From Chloroflexota bacterium (lineage in GTDB: Bacteria > Chloroflexota > UBA11872), in assembly GCA_022824495.1 (NCBI GenBank), contig JAJDZU010000010.1, forward strand, positions 57,811-121,810: DNA of 64,000 bases, written 5' to 3'. The position numbers were made by a program, and so were the translations under genes. Below, piece by piece: positions 36,614 to 44,961 of the stretch. Numbering within the stretch: position 1 is the stretch's first letter; each line of letters begins with the position of its first letter. The notes under the pieces are model-generated. The model worked only from the letters and a program-made list of their open reading frames with translations. It was not told the DNA's origin and ran no database searches.

Positions 36614-37003
36614 ATGCCAATAGTTCGAATAGCGGAGCAGGCGGTGGGGGCGTGGCGGCCGGGGCAGGTGGTAAGGGAGGTTGTGGGGGAGGCGCAGGGG
36701 TCGCGGTCGGTGTCGATGCAGCACTTTGAGGTGGAGCCGGGGGCGGTGACGCCGTTGCATCGGCATGACGTGGATGAGGCGATTTTGGTGTTGGGCGGCC
36801 GGCTGCGGGTGCGGATCGAGGACGAGTGGTTTGCGGCGGAGGCGGGGGATGTGTGCGTGTTTCCGGCGGATACGCCGCACGGGTTTGTGGGGGCCGGGGA
36901 CGGGGTGTCGGAGATCATGGTGGTGTTTCCGATTCCGGCGGCGATTACGGCGGAGCACACGACGTATTTGGAGGGCGGGCCGCCGGTGACGTGGGGGGAG
37001 TAG
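36614..37003 (+). CDS. cupin-domain protein
   Basis: The 129-residue single-domain cupin has motif 1 as TPLHRHDVDEAILVLGGRLRVRIE and motif 2 as GDVCVFPADTPHGFVG. The histidines and glutamate give a normal metal site. It could be a metal-dependent isomerase, dioxygenase or binding protein. The ATG at 36614 follows AAGGAG at 36602-36607. It is divergent from the LLM gene across 93 bp, so the two may share regulation. Confidence 0.87.
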   Translation: MPIVRIAEQAVGAWRPGQVVREVVGEAQGSRSVSMQHFEVEPGAVTPLHRHDVDEAILVLGGRLRVRIEDEWFAAEAGDVCVFPADTPHGFVGAGDGVSEIMVVFPIPAAITAEHTTYLEGGPPVTWGE

Positions 37004-37018
37004 GAGGGGTGAGCGGTA

Positions 37019-37156
37019 CTACTCTGTCGGGACCTGCGTTTCTCGTCTTCGGTCACTGTCTAGTTTCGAGAGCTTGATTCCGTGGCGGGAGGGGCCTTGG
37101 TCGGTCCAGCCATCACGCAGCAAAAGGCGCACCAGGTCCCTGGCCGTGGTTTTCAA
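37019..37156 (-). pseudogene. truncated HicA toxin remnant
   Basis: Directly downstream of hicB, 9 bp past its stop, the minus strand encodes LKTTARDLVRLLLRDGWTDQGPSRHGIKLSKLDSDRRRETQVPTE and then stops. The first part is a clear HicA start (ARDLVRLLLRDGW, then a His in SRHGI at the place of the catalytic His). The C-terminal strand and the usual GTL...IL segment are missing, leaving 45 residues instead of about 60-80. It begins with TTG. I read it as a decayed toxin, leaving the antitoxin as an orphan. Confidence 0.6.
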
Positions 37157-37165
37157 CGCCGCAGC

Positions 37166-37495
37166 CTAGGCGCTGTGCGTGAGCTGGCCTATGCGGAGCT
37201 TGTGGAATTGAACAAGATCTGAGGTTGAGTTGACAGGCAGTTCGCAGGTTCTGGATGGCGTGTCAGCAGGCTCCGGGTTGACTCCGAAGCGATCCAGGAA
37301 GTCATCAAGACTGCCCGTTTCTTGGAGCAAGGCGATATGGTCTTCGGCCATTTCCCGCAGTTCGGTGACCAGCGTGTCGAGCGTTGGGTCGAAGGTGGAC
37401 ACGCCCAGTTCGTCGCACTTGCCGACCCACACGTCGTCTTCACGCCAGTAGCGAAGGGTTACAACCAGCGAAAGGTCGGCGTCGTTCCCTGTCAT
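37166..37495 (-). CDS. hicB: HicB-like antitoxin
   Basis: About 109 residues from an ATG at 37495. The core LSLVVTLRYWREDDVWVGKCDELGVSTFDPTLDTLVTELREMAEDHIALLQETGSLDDFLDRFGV is a HicB-type degraded RNase H fold with CDELGVSTFDPTLDTLVTEL as the typical segment. It would neutralise a HicA mRNA interferase. The gene order hicB then hicA on the same strand is normal, but the hicA here is truncated. A longer frame to 37888 is antisense to the GPP34-like gene and is rejected. Confidence 0.78.
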   Translation of the reverse strand: MTGNDADLSLVVTLRYWREDDVWVGKCDELGVSTFDPTLDTLVTELREMAEDHIALLQETGSLDDFLDRFGVNPEPADTPSRTCELPVNSTSDLVQFHKLRIGQLTHSA

Positions 37496-37643
37496 TGCAG
37501 ACTCGATTCCACGCCCAAGAGACCGCCCATGTACCGTGAATTCGATTGTACGTGGCAGGTCGGCGAGGTCCACGGACACGGCATGGGCCGGGCGCGGGTA
37601 TCCTGACGGGAGATCAGAGGCGGCAAGCAAAGGAGCGTGGGCG

Positions 37644-38294
37644 GTGCTGAGATTTCCTGAAGAGATCATGCTGCTGCTGCTGGATGACGAGGGCGGCGAT
37701 TTCGTCCGGGTGCCGGAGTGGTCGGTGCAGTGCGCGCTGGCGGGCGCGGTGCTGATGGACCTGGCGCTGGAGAACCGGATCGACACGGACCCGAACTGGC
37801 TGACGGTGGTCGACCCAACGCCGGTGGGCGACGATCTGCTGGACCCGACGCTGGAACGAATTACGCAGGCGGACGGGGAACGGGACACGCGTTTCTGGAT
37901 TCAGGACATTGCGCAGCGAGCGGGCCCGATCCGGGAGCGGGTACTGGAACGGCTGGTGGAGCACGGGATCCTGCACGTGCGGGACGAGAAGTTCCTGTGG
38001 GTGTTCCAGGCGCGGCGCTACCCGGCGGTGGACGGCAAGGCCGACCGCGAGGTGAAGCTGCGGATCATGGAGACGCTGTTCAGCGACGAGATTCCGGATC
38101 CGCGCGACATCGTGATCGTGTGCCTGGCTGAGGCCTGCGGGATTTTCCGCGAGTTGCTCTCCCGGCGGGAACTGGAGCACGTGACCGGGCGGATCGAACA
38201 GGTGCGCAAGCTGGACCTGATTGGCCGGGAGGTTTCGCAAGCGGTCTGGGACATCGAGACGTCTCTAGCCCTAACGATGCACCCCATGATGTGA
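37644..38294 (+). CDS. GPP34 (GOLPH3-like) family protein
   Basis: The 216-residue protein matches bacterial members of the GPP34/GOLPH3 family: LRFPEEIMLLLLDDEGGDFVRVPEWSVQCALAGAVLMDLALENRIDTDPNWLTVVDPTPVGDDLLDPTLERI, then PIRERVLERLVEHGILHVRDEKFLWVFQARRYP and DIVIVCLAEACGIFRELL. Eukaryotic relatives bind phosphatidylinositol-4-phosphate at the Golgi; the bacterial function is not established. The GTG at 37644 is chosen since AAGGAG lies at 37629-37634 and family similarity starts here. Confidence 0.83.
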   Translation: MLRFPEEIMLLLLDDEGGDFVRVPEWSVQCALAGAVLMDLALENRIDTDPNWLTVVDPTPVGDDLLDPTLERITQADGERDTRFWIQDIAQRAGPIRERVLERLVEHGILHVRDEKFLWVFQARRYPAVDGKADREVKLRIMETLFSDEIPDPRDIVIVCLAEACGIFRELLSRRELEHVTGRIEQVRKLDLIGREVSQAVWDIETSLALTMHPMM

Positions 38295-38308
38295 CCACAA
38301 GTGGTCTC

Positions 38309-38446
38309 TGCTGGGGATCGAGTTTCAGCCGGGGCTGGGGTGCTGGGGTGCTGGGGATGCGGCACGAGTTTCACGCACCGCGTCGAGTTGCTATTGCTGG
38401 GGATCGAGTTTTGGCCGGGGCTGGGGTGCTGGGGAGGCGGCACGAG
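38309..38446. repeat. imperfect tandem duplication of about 86 bp
   Basis: The phrase TGCTGGGGATCGAGTTT followed by (CA/TG)GCCGGGGCTGGGGTGCTGGGG and ending in GCGGCACGAG occurs at about 38309 and again at about 38395. In the first copy TGCTGGGG is itself doubled. It fills the gap between the GPP34-like gene and the convergent ilvD, with no coding signal. Confidence 0.6.
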
Positions 38447-38499
38447 GGCAGAGGGCAACCACGAGGGTTGCCCCGACGCGAATGGCCCGGAGCGCTGCC

Positions 38500-40176
38500 T
38501 CAGGCGGTGGTGACGGCTCCCTGGCTGGCGGAGGAGACGAGGGCGGCGTATTTGGCCATGGCACCGGTGGGGTAGCGCGGGGCCGGGGGTTGCCAGTCGG
38601 CCAGGCGTTCCTCGATCTGCTCGTCGGTGAGGTGGACGTCAAGGGTGCGGTTGTCCACGTTGAAGGTGATGAGGTCGCCGTCCTGGACGGCGGCGATGGG
38701 GCCGCGGCGGAAGGCTTCGGGGGCGACGTGGCCGATCATGAAGCCGTGGGAGGCGCCGGAGAAGCGGCCGTCGGTCATGAGGGCGACGGAATCGCCAAGG
38801 CCGGCGCCCTGGATGGCGCCGGTGACGGCCAGCATTTCGCGCATGCCGGGACCGCCGGCAGGACCTTCGTTGCGGATGACGATGAATGAGCCGGGTTCGA
38901 TGTCCTGGTCGATAACGGCCTGGAAGCAGGCTTCCTCGCCATCGAAGACACGGGCGGGGCCGGTGAAGGTGTCGCGCTCCTGGCCGGAGACCTTGATGAC
39001 GCAGCCGTCGGGCGCCAGGTTGCCGCGCAGGATGAGGATGCCGCCGGTGGGCTTGAGGGGGTTGTCGGCGGGGTAGATGACCTTTTGGCCGGGGGTTTCC
39101 ACGGCGGCGTTCGCCACCTCGCCGATGGTGCGGCCGTCCACGTAGCGCTCGTCGCCGTGCAGCAGGCCGAGCTTGTGGAGTTCGCGGGCCACGAGGGACA
39201 GGCCGCCGGCCTGGAAGACGTCGGTGGCGACGTAGTTCCCCCAGGGCTTGAGGTCGGCCAGGATGGGGACGCGAGCAGCGATGCGGTCGAAGTCCTCCAA
39301 CTCCAACTCCACGCGGGCTTCGTGGGCGATGGCCATGATGTGGAGCACGGCGTTGGTGGAGCCGCCGGTGGCGGCGACGGCGGAGATGGCGTTTTCGACG
39401 GACTCGCGGGTGATGATGTCGCGGGGGCGGACGTCACGATCGAGCAGGTCCATGACCAGGCGGCCGGCCTCGAAGGCGGTGTCGGCCTTGCCGCCGTCCA
39501 TGGCGGGCACGACGTTGGCGCCGGGCGGGCTGATGCCCAGGAAGTCCAGGGCGGTGGCCATGGTGTTGGCGGTGAACTGGCCGCCGCAAGCGCCGGCGCC
39601 GGGGCAGGCGGCGTTCTCAATCTCCATCAGTTCGTCAGCGGTCAGCTTGCCGGCGGCGTGGGCGCCGACGCCTTCGAAGACTTCCTGGATGGTGATGTCC
39701 TGGCCACGGAATTTGCCGGGCGCGATGCTGCCGCTGTAGAGGGCCAGACCGGGAATGTTGAGGCGAGCCAGGGCCATGGCGCCGGCGGGGATGGTCTTGT
39801 CGCAGCCGACGATGACGACGAGGGCGTCGAACGAGTGGCCGATGGCGGCGACTTCAATGGAGTCGGTGATGACTTCGCGGCTGATGAGCGAGGCGCGCAT
39901 GCCCTCGGTGCCCATGGAGACGCCGTCGCTGACGGAGATGGTGTTGACCTCCATGGGGGTGCCGCCGGCGGCGCGGATGCCTTCCTTGACGCGCTGGGCC
40001 ATGCGCCGGTGGTTGAAGTTGCAGGGCATGGTTTCGATCCACTGGTGCGCCACGCCGACGATGGGCCGGGCCAGGTCGTCATCGGAAAAGCCGATGGACT
40101 TGAGCTGGGAGCGGGCCGGCGCGCGGGCCGGGCCGTCGGTCATGGCGGCGCTGTTGCGCTTGCGTGGATCGGACAT
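38500..40176 (-). CDS. ilvD: dihydroxy-acid dehydratase
   Basis: The 558-residue protein is a full IlvD. It has the cluster and active-site cysteine regions [31 protein letters not shown] and [13 protein letters not shown], together with [10 protein letters not shown] and [23 protein letters not shown] near the C-terminus. It dehydrates 2,3-dihydroxy-isovalerate and -methylvalerate in valine/isoleucine synthesis with an Fe-S cluster. The short form (about 555 residues) and motifs favour true IlvD over sugar-acid dehydratases, though the rhaM gene 122 bp upstream on the same strand leaves a sugar role open. The start is ATG at 40176. Confidence 0.92.
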   Translation of the reverse strand: MSDPRKRNSAAMTDGPARAPARSQLKSIGFSDDDLARPIVGVAHQWIETMPCNFNHRRMAQRVKEGIRAAGGTPMEVNTISVSDGVSMGTEGMRASLISREVITDSIEVAAIGHSFDALVVIVGCDKTIPAGAMALARLNIPGLALYSGSIAPGKFRGQDITIQEVFEGVGAHAAGKLTADELMEIENAACPGAGACGGQFTANTMATALDFLGISPPGANVVPAMDGGKADTAFEAGRLVMDLLDRDVRPRDIITRESVENAISAVAATGGSTNAVLHIMAIAHEARVELELEDFDRIAARVPILADLKPWGNYVATDVFQAGGLSLVARELHKLGLLHGDERYVDGRTIGEVANAAVETPGQKVIYPADNPLKPTGGILILRGNLAPDGCVIKVSGQERDTFTGPARVFDGEEACFQAVIDQDIEPGSFIVIRNEGPAGGPGMREMLAVTGAIQGAGLGDSVALMTDGRFSGASHGFMIGHVAPEAFRRGPIAAVQDGDLITFNVDNRTLDVHLTDEQIEERLADWQPPAPRYPTGAMAKYAALVSSASQGAVTTA

Positions 40177-40298
40177 GGAAGAAACCTCGTGTGACAGGGA
40201 CGAACTCGTGCCGGGCTACATGGTGGGGGCGGAAGCGCGGGGATTCAAGGGTTATGCGCCGGGAGGCGACCACGGGGACCATCCGCCGCCATTCGGAA

Positions 40299-40613
40299 TC
40301 AGTCCTGGTGGAAGAGTTCCTCGAGCATCTGGAGGGGGACGAGGCCGGAGGCGGTGTCGACGTCGAGGATGTCCGCGTGCTCGGCCTGCCAGCGGGCCTG
40401 TACGTCGGACTTGTCGAGGTAGGCGGAGGCGGCGTCCCAGTCCTCGCATTCCAGGAGGCCGATGGCGTGGTTTTTGAAGAGGACGATGGTGAAGTTGCGG
40501 ATGCCGGCCCTGGTGTTTTCGTCCTGCAATTCCTGCCAGACGGCACTGTGTGTCCGGCGGTAGTCGTCGATGCGGTCGGGTTTGATGGGCAGAGCGAAGG
40601 CGATACGTTGCAT
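40299..40613 (-). CDS. rhaM: L-rhamnose mutarotase-like protein
   Basis: The 104-residue protein is of the RhaM (DUF718) family: RIAFALPIKPDRIDDYRRTHSAVWQELQDENTRAGIRNFTIVLFKNHAIGLLECEDWDAASAYLDKSDVQARWQAEHADIL. The conserved Tyr, His in YRRTHSAVW and the WW-like C-terminal region are present in usual order. It interconverts anomers of L-rhamnose or a related 6-deoxy sugar. The ATG at 40613 follows CCGGAGCG. It is divergent from nudC, with a 50-bp gap, and is followed by ilvD on the same strand. Confidence 0.87.
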   Translation of the reverse strand: MQRIAFALPIKPDRIDDYRRTHSAVWQELQDENTRAGIRNFTIVLFKNHAIGLLECEDWDAASAYLDKSDVQARWQAEHADILDVDTASGLVPLQMLEELFHQD

Positions 40614-40663
40614 GATGCGCTCCGGGAGAGACGTATGACGCCTGGGAGCATGCGCGGATTGCC

Positions 40664-41569
40664 GTGAATCGTCCACACACCTTTGCAGGAAACCCGCTGG
40701 ACCGGGCGGAGTACCAGCGGCGCGACGCGGACTGGCTGGCGGCGCGGGAGAGGGATCCGGAGAGCCGGTTTCTGCCGCTGCGGCAGTTGGACGTGCTGCT
40801 GGAGGGCGAGGACCGGGCGCGGCTGGCGTGGATCTGCGGCGAGGCGGCAGCGAGCCTGGAGGGACCGCGGTTCCTGCTGGGTTTGCGGGACGGCGTGGCG
40901 CATTTCGCGCTGGACGTTCGTGACGTCGAAGACAACCTGACGGCGGGCGCTGAGCGACGGTACGTGGACGTGCGGACGGCGGCAACGTTGCTGTCGGCGC
41001 AGGATGCGGGGATTACGGCGCAGGCGCGTTCGCAGGTGGACTGGCACGCGCGGCACGGCTATTGCAGCGTGTGCGGAGAGCCGACGGAGGCGGTGCGGAG
41101 CGGCCAGCAGCGGACGTGTGTGAGTTGCGGGGCGGACCACTTCCCGCGAACCGACCCGGTGGTGATCGTGGTGGTGACGGACGGGGATCGGTGCCTGCTG
41201 GGGCAGTCGCACGGGCGGCTGTCGCAAATGCGGATGTTCTCGGCGCTGGCGGGGTTCATGGACCAGGGGGAATCGATCGAAGAGGCGGTGCGGCGGGAGG
41301 TGCTGGAGGAAGCGGGCGTTCGGGTTGGGGAGGTGCGATATCACTCGTCGCAGCCGTGGCCGTTTCCGTCGTCGCTGATGATCGGGTGTCACGCCGACGC
41401 GCTGACGACGCACCTGCGGCCTGACAAGGTGGAGATGCTGTCCGTGCAGTGGTTCGAGCGGGCGACGGTGCAGCGGGCGTTGGCGGGAGAGGACGGCGAC
41501 CTGCGGGTGCCGGCGTCGTTTGCGATCGCGCACCACTTGATCAGGGCGTGGGCGGAAGGCTCGGCGTGA
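40664..41569 (+). CDS. nudC: NADH pyrophosphatase / NAD-capped RNA hydrolase
   Basis: The 301-residue protein has the NudC architecture: an N-terminal domain, a zinc ribbon with C134, C137, C152 and C155, a Nudix box GFMDQGESIEEAVRREVLEEAG at about 197-218, and the NADH-specific motif SQPWPFPSSLM at about 229-239. It hydrolyses NADH to NMNH and AMP and removes NAD caps from RNA. The GTG start at 40664 is in line with family N-termini. A diverged copy of its last 55 codons lies beyond the next gene at 42531-42698. Confidence 0.92.
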   Translation: MNRPHTFAGNPLDRAEYQRRDADWLAARERDPESRFLPLRQLDVLLEGEDRARLAWICGEAAASLEGPRFLLGLRDGVAHFALDVRDVEDNLTAGAERRYVDVRTAATLLSAQDAGITAQARSQVDWHARHGYCSVCGEPTEAVRSGQQRTCVSCGADHFPRTDPVVIVVVTDGDRCLLGQSHGRLSQMRMFSALAGFMDQGESIEEAVRREVLEEAGVRVGEVRYHSSQPWPFPSSLMIGCHADALTTHLRPDKVEMLSVQWFERATVQRALAGEDGDLRVPASFAIAHHLIRAWAEGSA

Positions 41570-41627
41570 CCGACACGCTGCTATCCCGCTGCCCGGCACG
41601 CGATTCCGCCCGCGAGCAGCGCGTTGG

Positions 41628-42398
41628 TCAGGGGTCGACCGCGACGCGGAAGCCGTGGCTGGCCAGGCGGCGTGTCGGGTCGCCGCGATAGCGACGCGAC
41701 GACAGCAACTGATCCGGGCGCAGCTTGCCGAACGACCCGCCGCGCAGGATGCGTCGGTCGGATGACGCGAAGCGATCCTGGCACCACTCGTTCACGTTGC
41801 CGCCCAAGTCGTAGAAGCCGTACGCGTTCGGCGTGAATGTCCCAACAGGCGACGTGAACAGATGGCCGTCGTTGAAGCCCGCGATGCACGGCAGCGGGTC
41901 GTCGATTTGATCGATCTCGGCCGCCGTGCGGTCGGGGTAATAGTGCCGGTACTCGTGTCGAAGCGCGCGAAACGCGGCCACGTTGCCGCGCCACTCTTCA
42001 CCCTGATAGTTGCCCGCGCCGCGTGGTGGCGGCCACGACTCGCCCCACGGGTAGACGCCGGCTAGCCGGCAGTCCTTGCGCGCGGGGTCGACCGCCGGGT
42101 TCTCCAGATGCCCGATTCCGACCGCGCAGCTCCACTCGTGGTCGGTCGGCAGGCGGTGGGTTCGGCCCTCGCGTTCGCTGAGCCATGCGCAAAACGACTG
42201 CGCGTCGTACCAGCTGATGTTGCCCACCGGGTGGTCCAGGCTCTCATGCCGGAAGGATTGAGGCCCGTGGTACTGGCGGCCCGTGGCGACCCAATCCCTA
42301 ATCCGCACGGGCCATACGCCAAGCAGCACGTCCGTACCGGGAACCGGCAGAAACTCCACGCCGAGCAACCTCCCCACAGGCAGGTCGTGCGCCTTCAA
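41628..42398 (-). CDS. FGE-sulfatase (SUMF1)-fold protein lacking the catalytic cysteines
   Basis: The 256-residue protein has the formylglycine-generating-enzyme fold: HPVGNISWYDAQSFCAWLSEREGRTHRLPTDHEWSCAV, YPWGESWPPPRGAGNY, PVGTFTPNAYGFYDLGGNVNEWCQDRF and RILRGGSFGKLRPDQLLSSRRYRGDPTRRLASHGFRVAVD. The C-terminal part has no cysteine where active FGEs carry their Cys pair, so sulfatase activation is unlikely. The fold is also used by EgtB-like and binding proteins; the substrate is unknown. The start is ATG at 42398. It sits between nudC and a nudC-like remnant. Confidence 0.84.
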   Translation of the reverse strand: MKAHDLPVGRLLGVEFLPVPGTDVLLGVWPVRIRDWVATGRQYHGPQSFRHESLDHPVGNISWYDAQSFCAWLSEREGRTHRLPTDHEWSCAVGIGHLENPAVDPARKDCRLAGVYPWGESWPPPRGAGNYQGEEWRGNVAAFRALRHEYRHYYPDRTAAEIDQIDDPLPCIAGFNDGHLFTSPVGTFTPNAYGFYDLGGNVNEWCQDRFASSDRRILRGGSFGKLRPDQLLSSRRYRGDPTRRLASHGFRVAVDP

Positions 42399-42530
42399 GC
42401 GCGAGTCTGTCTCCTGGCGCTGGCGCCCCGCAACGAACCCCCATCATCCCGCGCCGCGCCCGTGGTTCGATTGCTTGCTTGCGCGGAGGACTTGTCACGT
42501 TCATGACCGTCGCGAAACCGCCGACCACTG

Positions 42531-42698
42531 CTGACCGATGACCTGTGGCCTGACGACGCAGAGCGGCAGGCCTTGCGGTGGTGTGAGCGGGCGACGGTGC
42601 GACGGGCGCTGGCCCGTGAGGATGCCGAACTACGGGTGCCGGCTTGGTTTGCGAGTGCGCATCACCTGCTTCGAGCGTGGGCGGAGGGCTCCGCGTAG
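42531..42698 (+). pseudogene. C-terminal remnant of a nudC homologue
   Basis: The frame reads LTDDLWPDDAERQALRWCERATVRRALAREDAELRVPAWFASAHHLLRAWAEGSA and stops at TAG. This aligns with the last 55 residues of the intact NudC (HLRPDKVEMLSVQWFERATVQRALAGEDGDLRVPASFAIAHHLIRAWAEGSA). The zinc ribbon and Nudix box are absent. The two copies are about 70% identical at DNA level by eye, so this is an older homologue, not a recent duplication. Confidence 0.75.
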
Positions 42699-42779
42699 CC
42701 TTCACCGGGATTGCCGTAGATTCGGAAGGCATCGACAGCATGTAGATTTACGAGTGATTGCGAGTCCAGGGGCGGAGTT

Positions 42780-44882
42780 GTGGTCGTGATCAAATCCCTA
42801 AGTAAGCGCGCGGTGATGCTGGCTGTCGGTTTTGCGATGGCCATGGCGGCGATGGATTGCGGGGGCGAGGCGCCGGCGCCGACGGAGCGGATCGTGACCG
42901 TTCCCGTTGAAGTCGAAAAGGTCGTAGAAGTCGAGCGCGTGGTGGAAGTTCCGGTCGAGGTCGAGAAGATCGTCGAAGTCGAGCGGGTGGTGGAAGTGAC
43001 GCCGCAGGCGACGGCGCCCGCCGCAACTCCCGCGGCTCCCGCCGGGCCGGCGATCTACAAGATGGGGCTGTTCGAGGATCCGATCTCGCGGAACATCTGG
43101 AACTACCTGGGCGGGCCGGCCGGGTCGGTGTGGACCGGGTACGTGATCGGCGGCTACAACACCGCGCTGTACGGGTACTCCCCGCAGCGGTTCGACTGGG
43201 TGCCGGCGGTGGCCGACGGGCTGCCCACGCCGCTGGCGAAGGAAACGGTTGACGGCACCGAGTTCTGGACGACGGAAGTCTCGATCAAGCAGGGCGTGGA
43301 GTGGAGCGACGGTGAGCCGCTGACGGCCGAAGACTTCGTGTTCACGGTCAGCACGGTCCGGGAGTTGAATCTCGGTTCAAACTGGGCGTCGCTGGTACAT
43401 CCGGCGTTCGTGGAGCGAGCGGAAGCGCTGGACGACCACCGGCTGAAGATCTACTTCAAGTCGACGGACGCCGACGGAAACGCCCAGACACCGGGATTGA
43501 GCATCTGGCAGTTCGGGCTGGCGTTCATGCCGATCCTGCCGGAGCACTACTGGGCGCCGGTGGTCGAGGAAGCCAGGAACGCCGGCGACGTTCCACAGCA
43601 GATCGAAGCGCTGTTCGCGCACGTGCCTGACGGCGAGCCGACGGCCAACGGGCTGGAATACAGCCAGTGGGAACCGGGCGCATTCTTCGAGAACACGACC
43701 GTCCCCGACTACTACGACATGGGCACGGTGATCAACGAGTACGCCAACGGCGCGTACGAGGCGACGAACGAGCGCACGGGCTACACCGAGACCTACTACG
43801 GGGAGCCGACCGGCGACAAGGTGTTGGAGCTGGTGACCGGGCCGCACTTCGAGTCGGAGATCTTCAGCATCTACGGCAACCAGGACTCGGCGATCCTGGC
43901 CCTGACCAAGGGCGACATCGACTTCCTGTTCAACCCGCTGGGCCTGGAAAAGGGATTCCTAGATCGGGTGCGGCAGACGGCGGACCTGGAGGTGGTAGAG
44001 AACCTGGACAACGGGGTGTTCTACCTGGGGTTCAACACGCGCAAGCCGCCAATGGACAACAAGGCGTTCCGGCAGGCGGTGGCGACGGTGATCGACAAGG
44101 AATTCGTGACCCGCACCATCCTGCAGGACACGGCGATTCCCATGTACGCCATGGTCCCGGAGGGGAACGCGTTCTGGTACAACGACTCGACGGCCAAGAT
44201 CGGCCAGGGCCTGGGTCGGGGCGAACGGATCGCGGCGGCCGTTGAGCTGCTGAAGGGGGCGGGCTTCACCTACGAGAAGGAGCCGGAGGTCAGCGAAGAC
44301 GGCGCGTTCGTGGTGAACGGCGGCGAGGGCCTGCGCATGCCCGACGGCAGCGAAGTGCCCGAGCTCGAGCTGATCGCCCCGAGCGCCGGCTACGACCCGC
44401 TGCGGTCGACCTTCGCCATCTGGATCGAACGCTGGCTGAACGACCTGGGCATTCCCACCAAGGCGCGGCTGCTCGGGTTCAACCTGATCGTGGAGAAGCT
44501 GTTCAGCGAGACCGTGGACAAGGACCTGGACATGTGGATCCTGGGCTGGGGCTTCACGATCTTCCCCAACTACCTGGAGAACATCTTCCACAGCCGCCAC
44601 GCGCCGGAGAACGAGGACGGCGGCGTGAACTGGGGCGGCTATGCGAACCCGGAGTTCGACGACCTGGCCTTCGGCTTGCTGTCCGAGACGACGATCGAGG
44701 GCGCGCGTGAGAAGGCGCACCAGATGCAGGCGCTGCTGGCTGACGACCTGCCCTACGTGACGCTGTTCACGACGCCGAAGATCGACGTATTCCGGCCTGT
44801 CAAGGTCGAATACCCGTTCACCACGGTGCTGGGAGGAATGGCGCAGGCCCAGGGTCTGCAACACGTCGTACTGATCAAGTAA
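42780..44882 (+). CDS. peptide-type ABC transporter substrate-binding lipoprotein (family 5)
   Basis: The 700-residue protein opens with a signal peptide and lipobox-like cysteine (AMAMAAMDC followed by GGE). A valine/glutamate linker contains two copies of VPVEVEK(V/I)VEVERVVEV. The rest is a family-5 solute-binding protein: YKMGLFEDPISRNIWNY, GVEWSDGEPLTAEDFVFTV, FYLGFNTRKPPMDNKAFRQAVATVIDKE and an aromatic-rich C-terminal lobe. It delivers a peptide or other solute to the two permeases downstream. The start is a GTG at 42780 or 42786 after GGGGCGGAG. First gene of a seven-gene operon. Confidence 0.9.
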   Translation: MVVIKSLSKRAVMLAVGFAMAMAAMDCGGEAPAPTERIVTVPVEVEKVVEVERVVEVPVEVEKIVEVERVVEVTPQATAPAATPAAPAGPAIYKMGLFEDPISRNIWNYLGGPAGSVWTGYVIGGYNTALYGYSPQRFDWVPAVADGLPTPLAKETVDGTEFWTTEVSIKQGVEWSDGEPLTAEDFVFTVSTVRELNLGSNWASLVHPAFVERAEALDDHRLKIYFKSTDADGNAQTPGLSIWQFGLAFMPILPEHYWAPVVEEARNAGDVPQQIEALFAHVPDGEPTANGLEYSQWEPGAFFENTTVPDYYDMGTVINEYANGAYEATNERTGYTETYYGEPTGDKVLELVTGPHFESEIFSIYGNQDSAILALTKGDIDFLFNPLGLEKGFLDRVRQTADLEVVENLDNGVFYLGFNTRKPPMDNKAFRQAVATVIDKEFVTRTILQDTAIPMYAMVPEGNAFWYNDSTAKIGQGLGRGERIAAAVELLKGAGFTYEKEPEVSEDGAFVVNGGEGLRMPDGSEVPELELIAPSAGYDPLRSTFAIWIERWLNDLGIPTKARLLGFNLIVEKLFSETVDKDLDMWILGWGFTIFPNYLENIFHSRHAPENEDGGVNWGGYANPEFDDLAFGLLSETTIEGAREKAHQMQALLADDLPYVTLFTTPKIDVFRPVKVEYPFTTVLGGMAQAQGLQHVVLIK

Positions 44883-44891
44883 GACCAAGCC

Positions 44892-44935
44892 GTGCTTCAC
44901 CGCCGGGTCTGAACCGGCGACCCGGCGGTGAGCAC
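44892..44935 (+). promoter_or_regulatory. long stable hairpin between binding-protein and permease genes
   Basis: GTGCTTCACCGCCGGGTC pairs with GACCCGGCGGTGAGCAC across a 9-nt loop, leaving a single bulged T, so about 17 bp of stem. There is no T-run after it, so full termination is unlikely. A hairpin here would stabilise the upstream message and attenuate read-through, which gives an excess of binding protein over membrane components, as is common in ABC operons. Confidence 0.65.
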
Positions 44936-44961
44936 GCAATAGGAGTTCACGGGTAACAGGG

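Noticed and set aside
36521..36958. N-terminal extension of the LLM oxidoreductase
   Set aside because: It is antisense to the cupin gene and to its ribosome-binding site. The ATG at 36520 has its own good Shine-Dalgarno sequence.
38500..40176. Sugar-acid dehydratase instead of IlvD
   Set aside because: The neighbouring rhaM suggested it, but length and the [18 protein letters not shown] and [11 protein letters not shown] motifs fit dihydroxy-acid dehydratase better. I keep it as a minor possibility.
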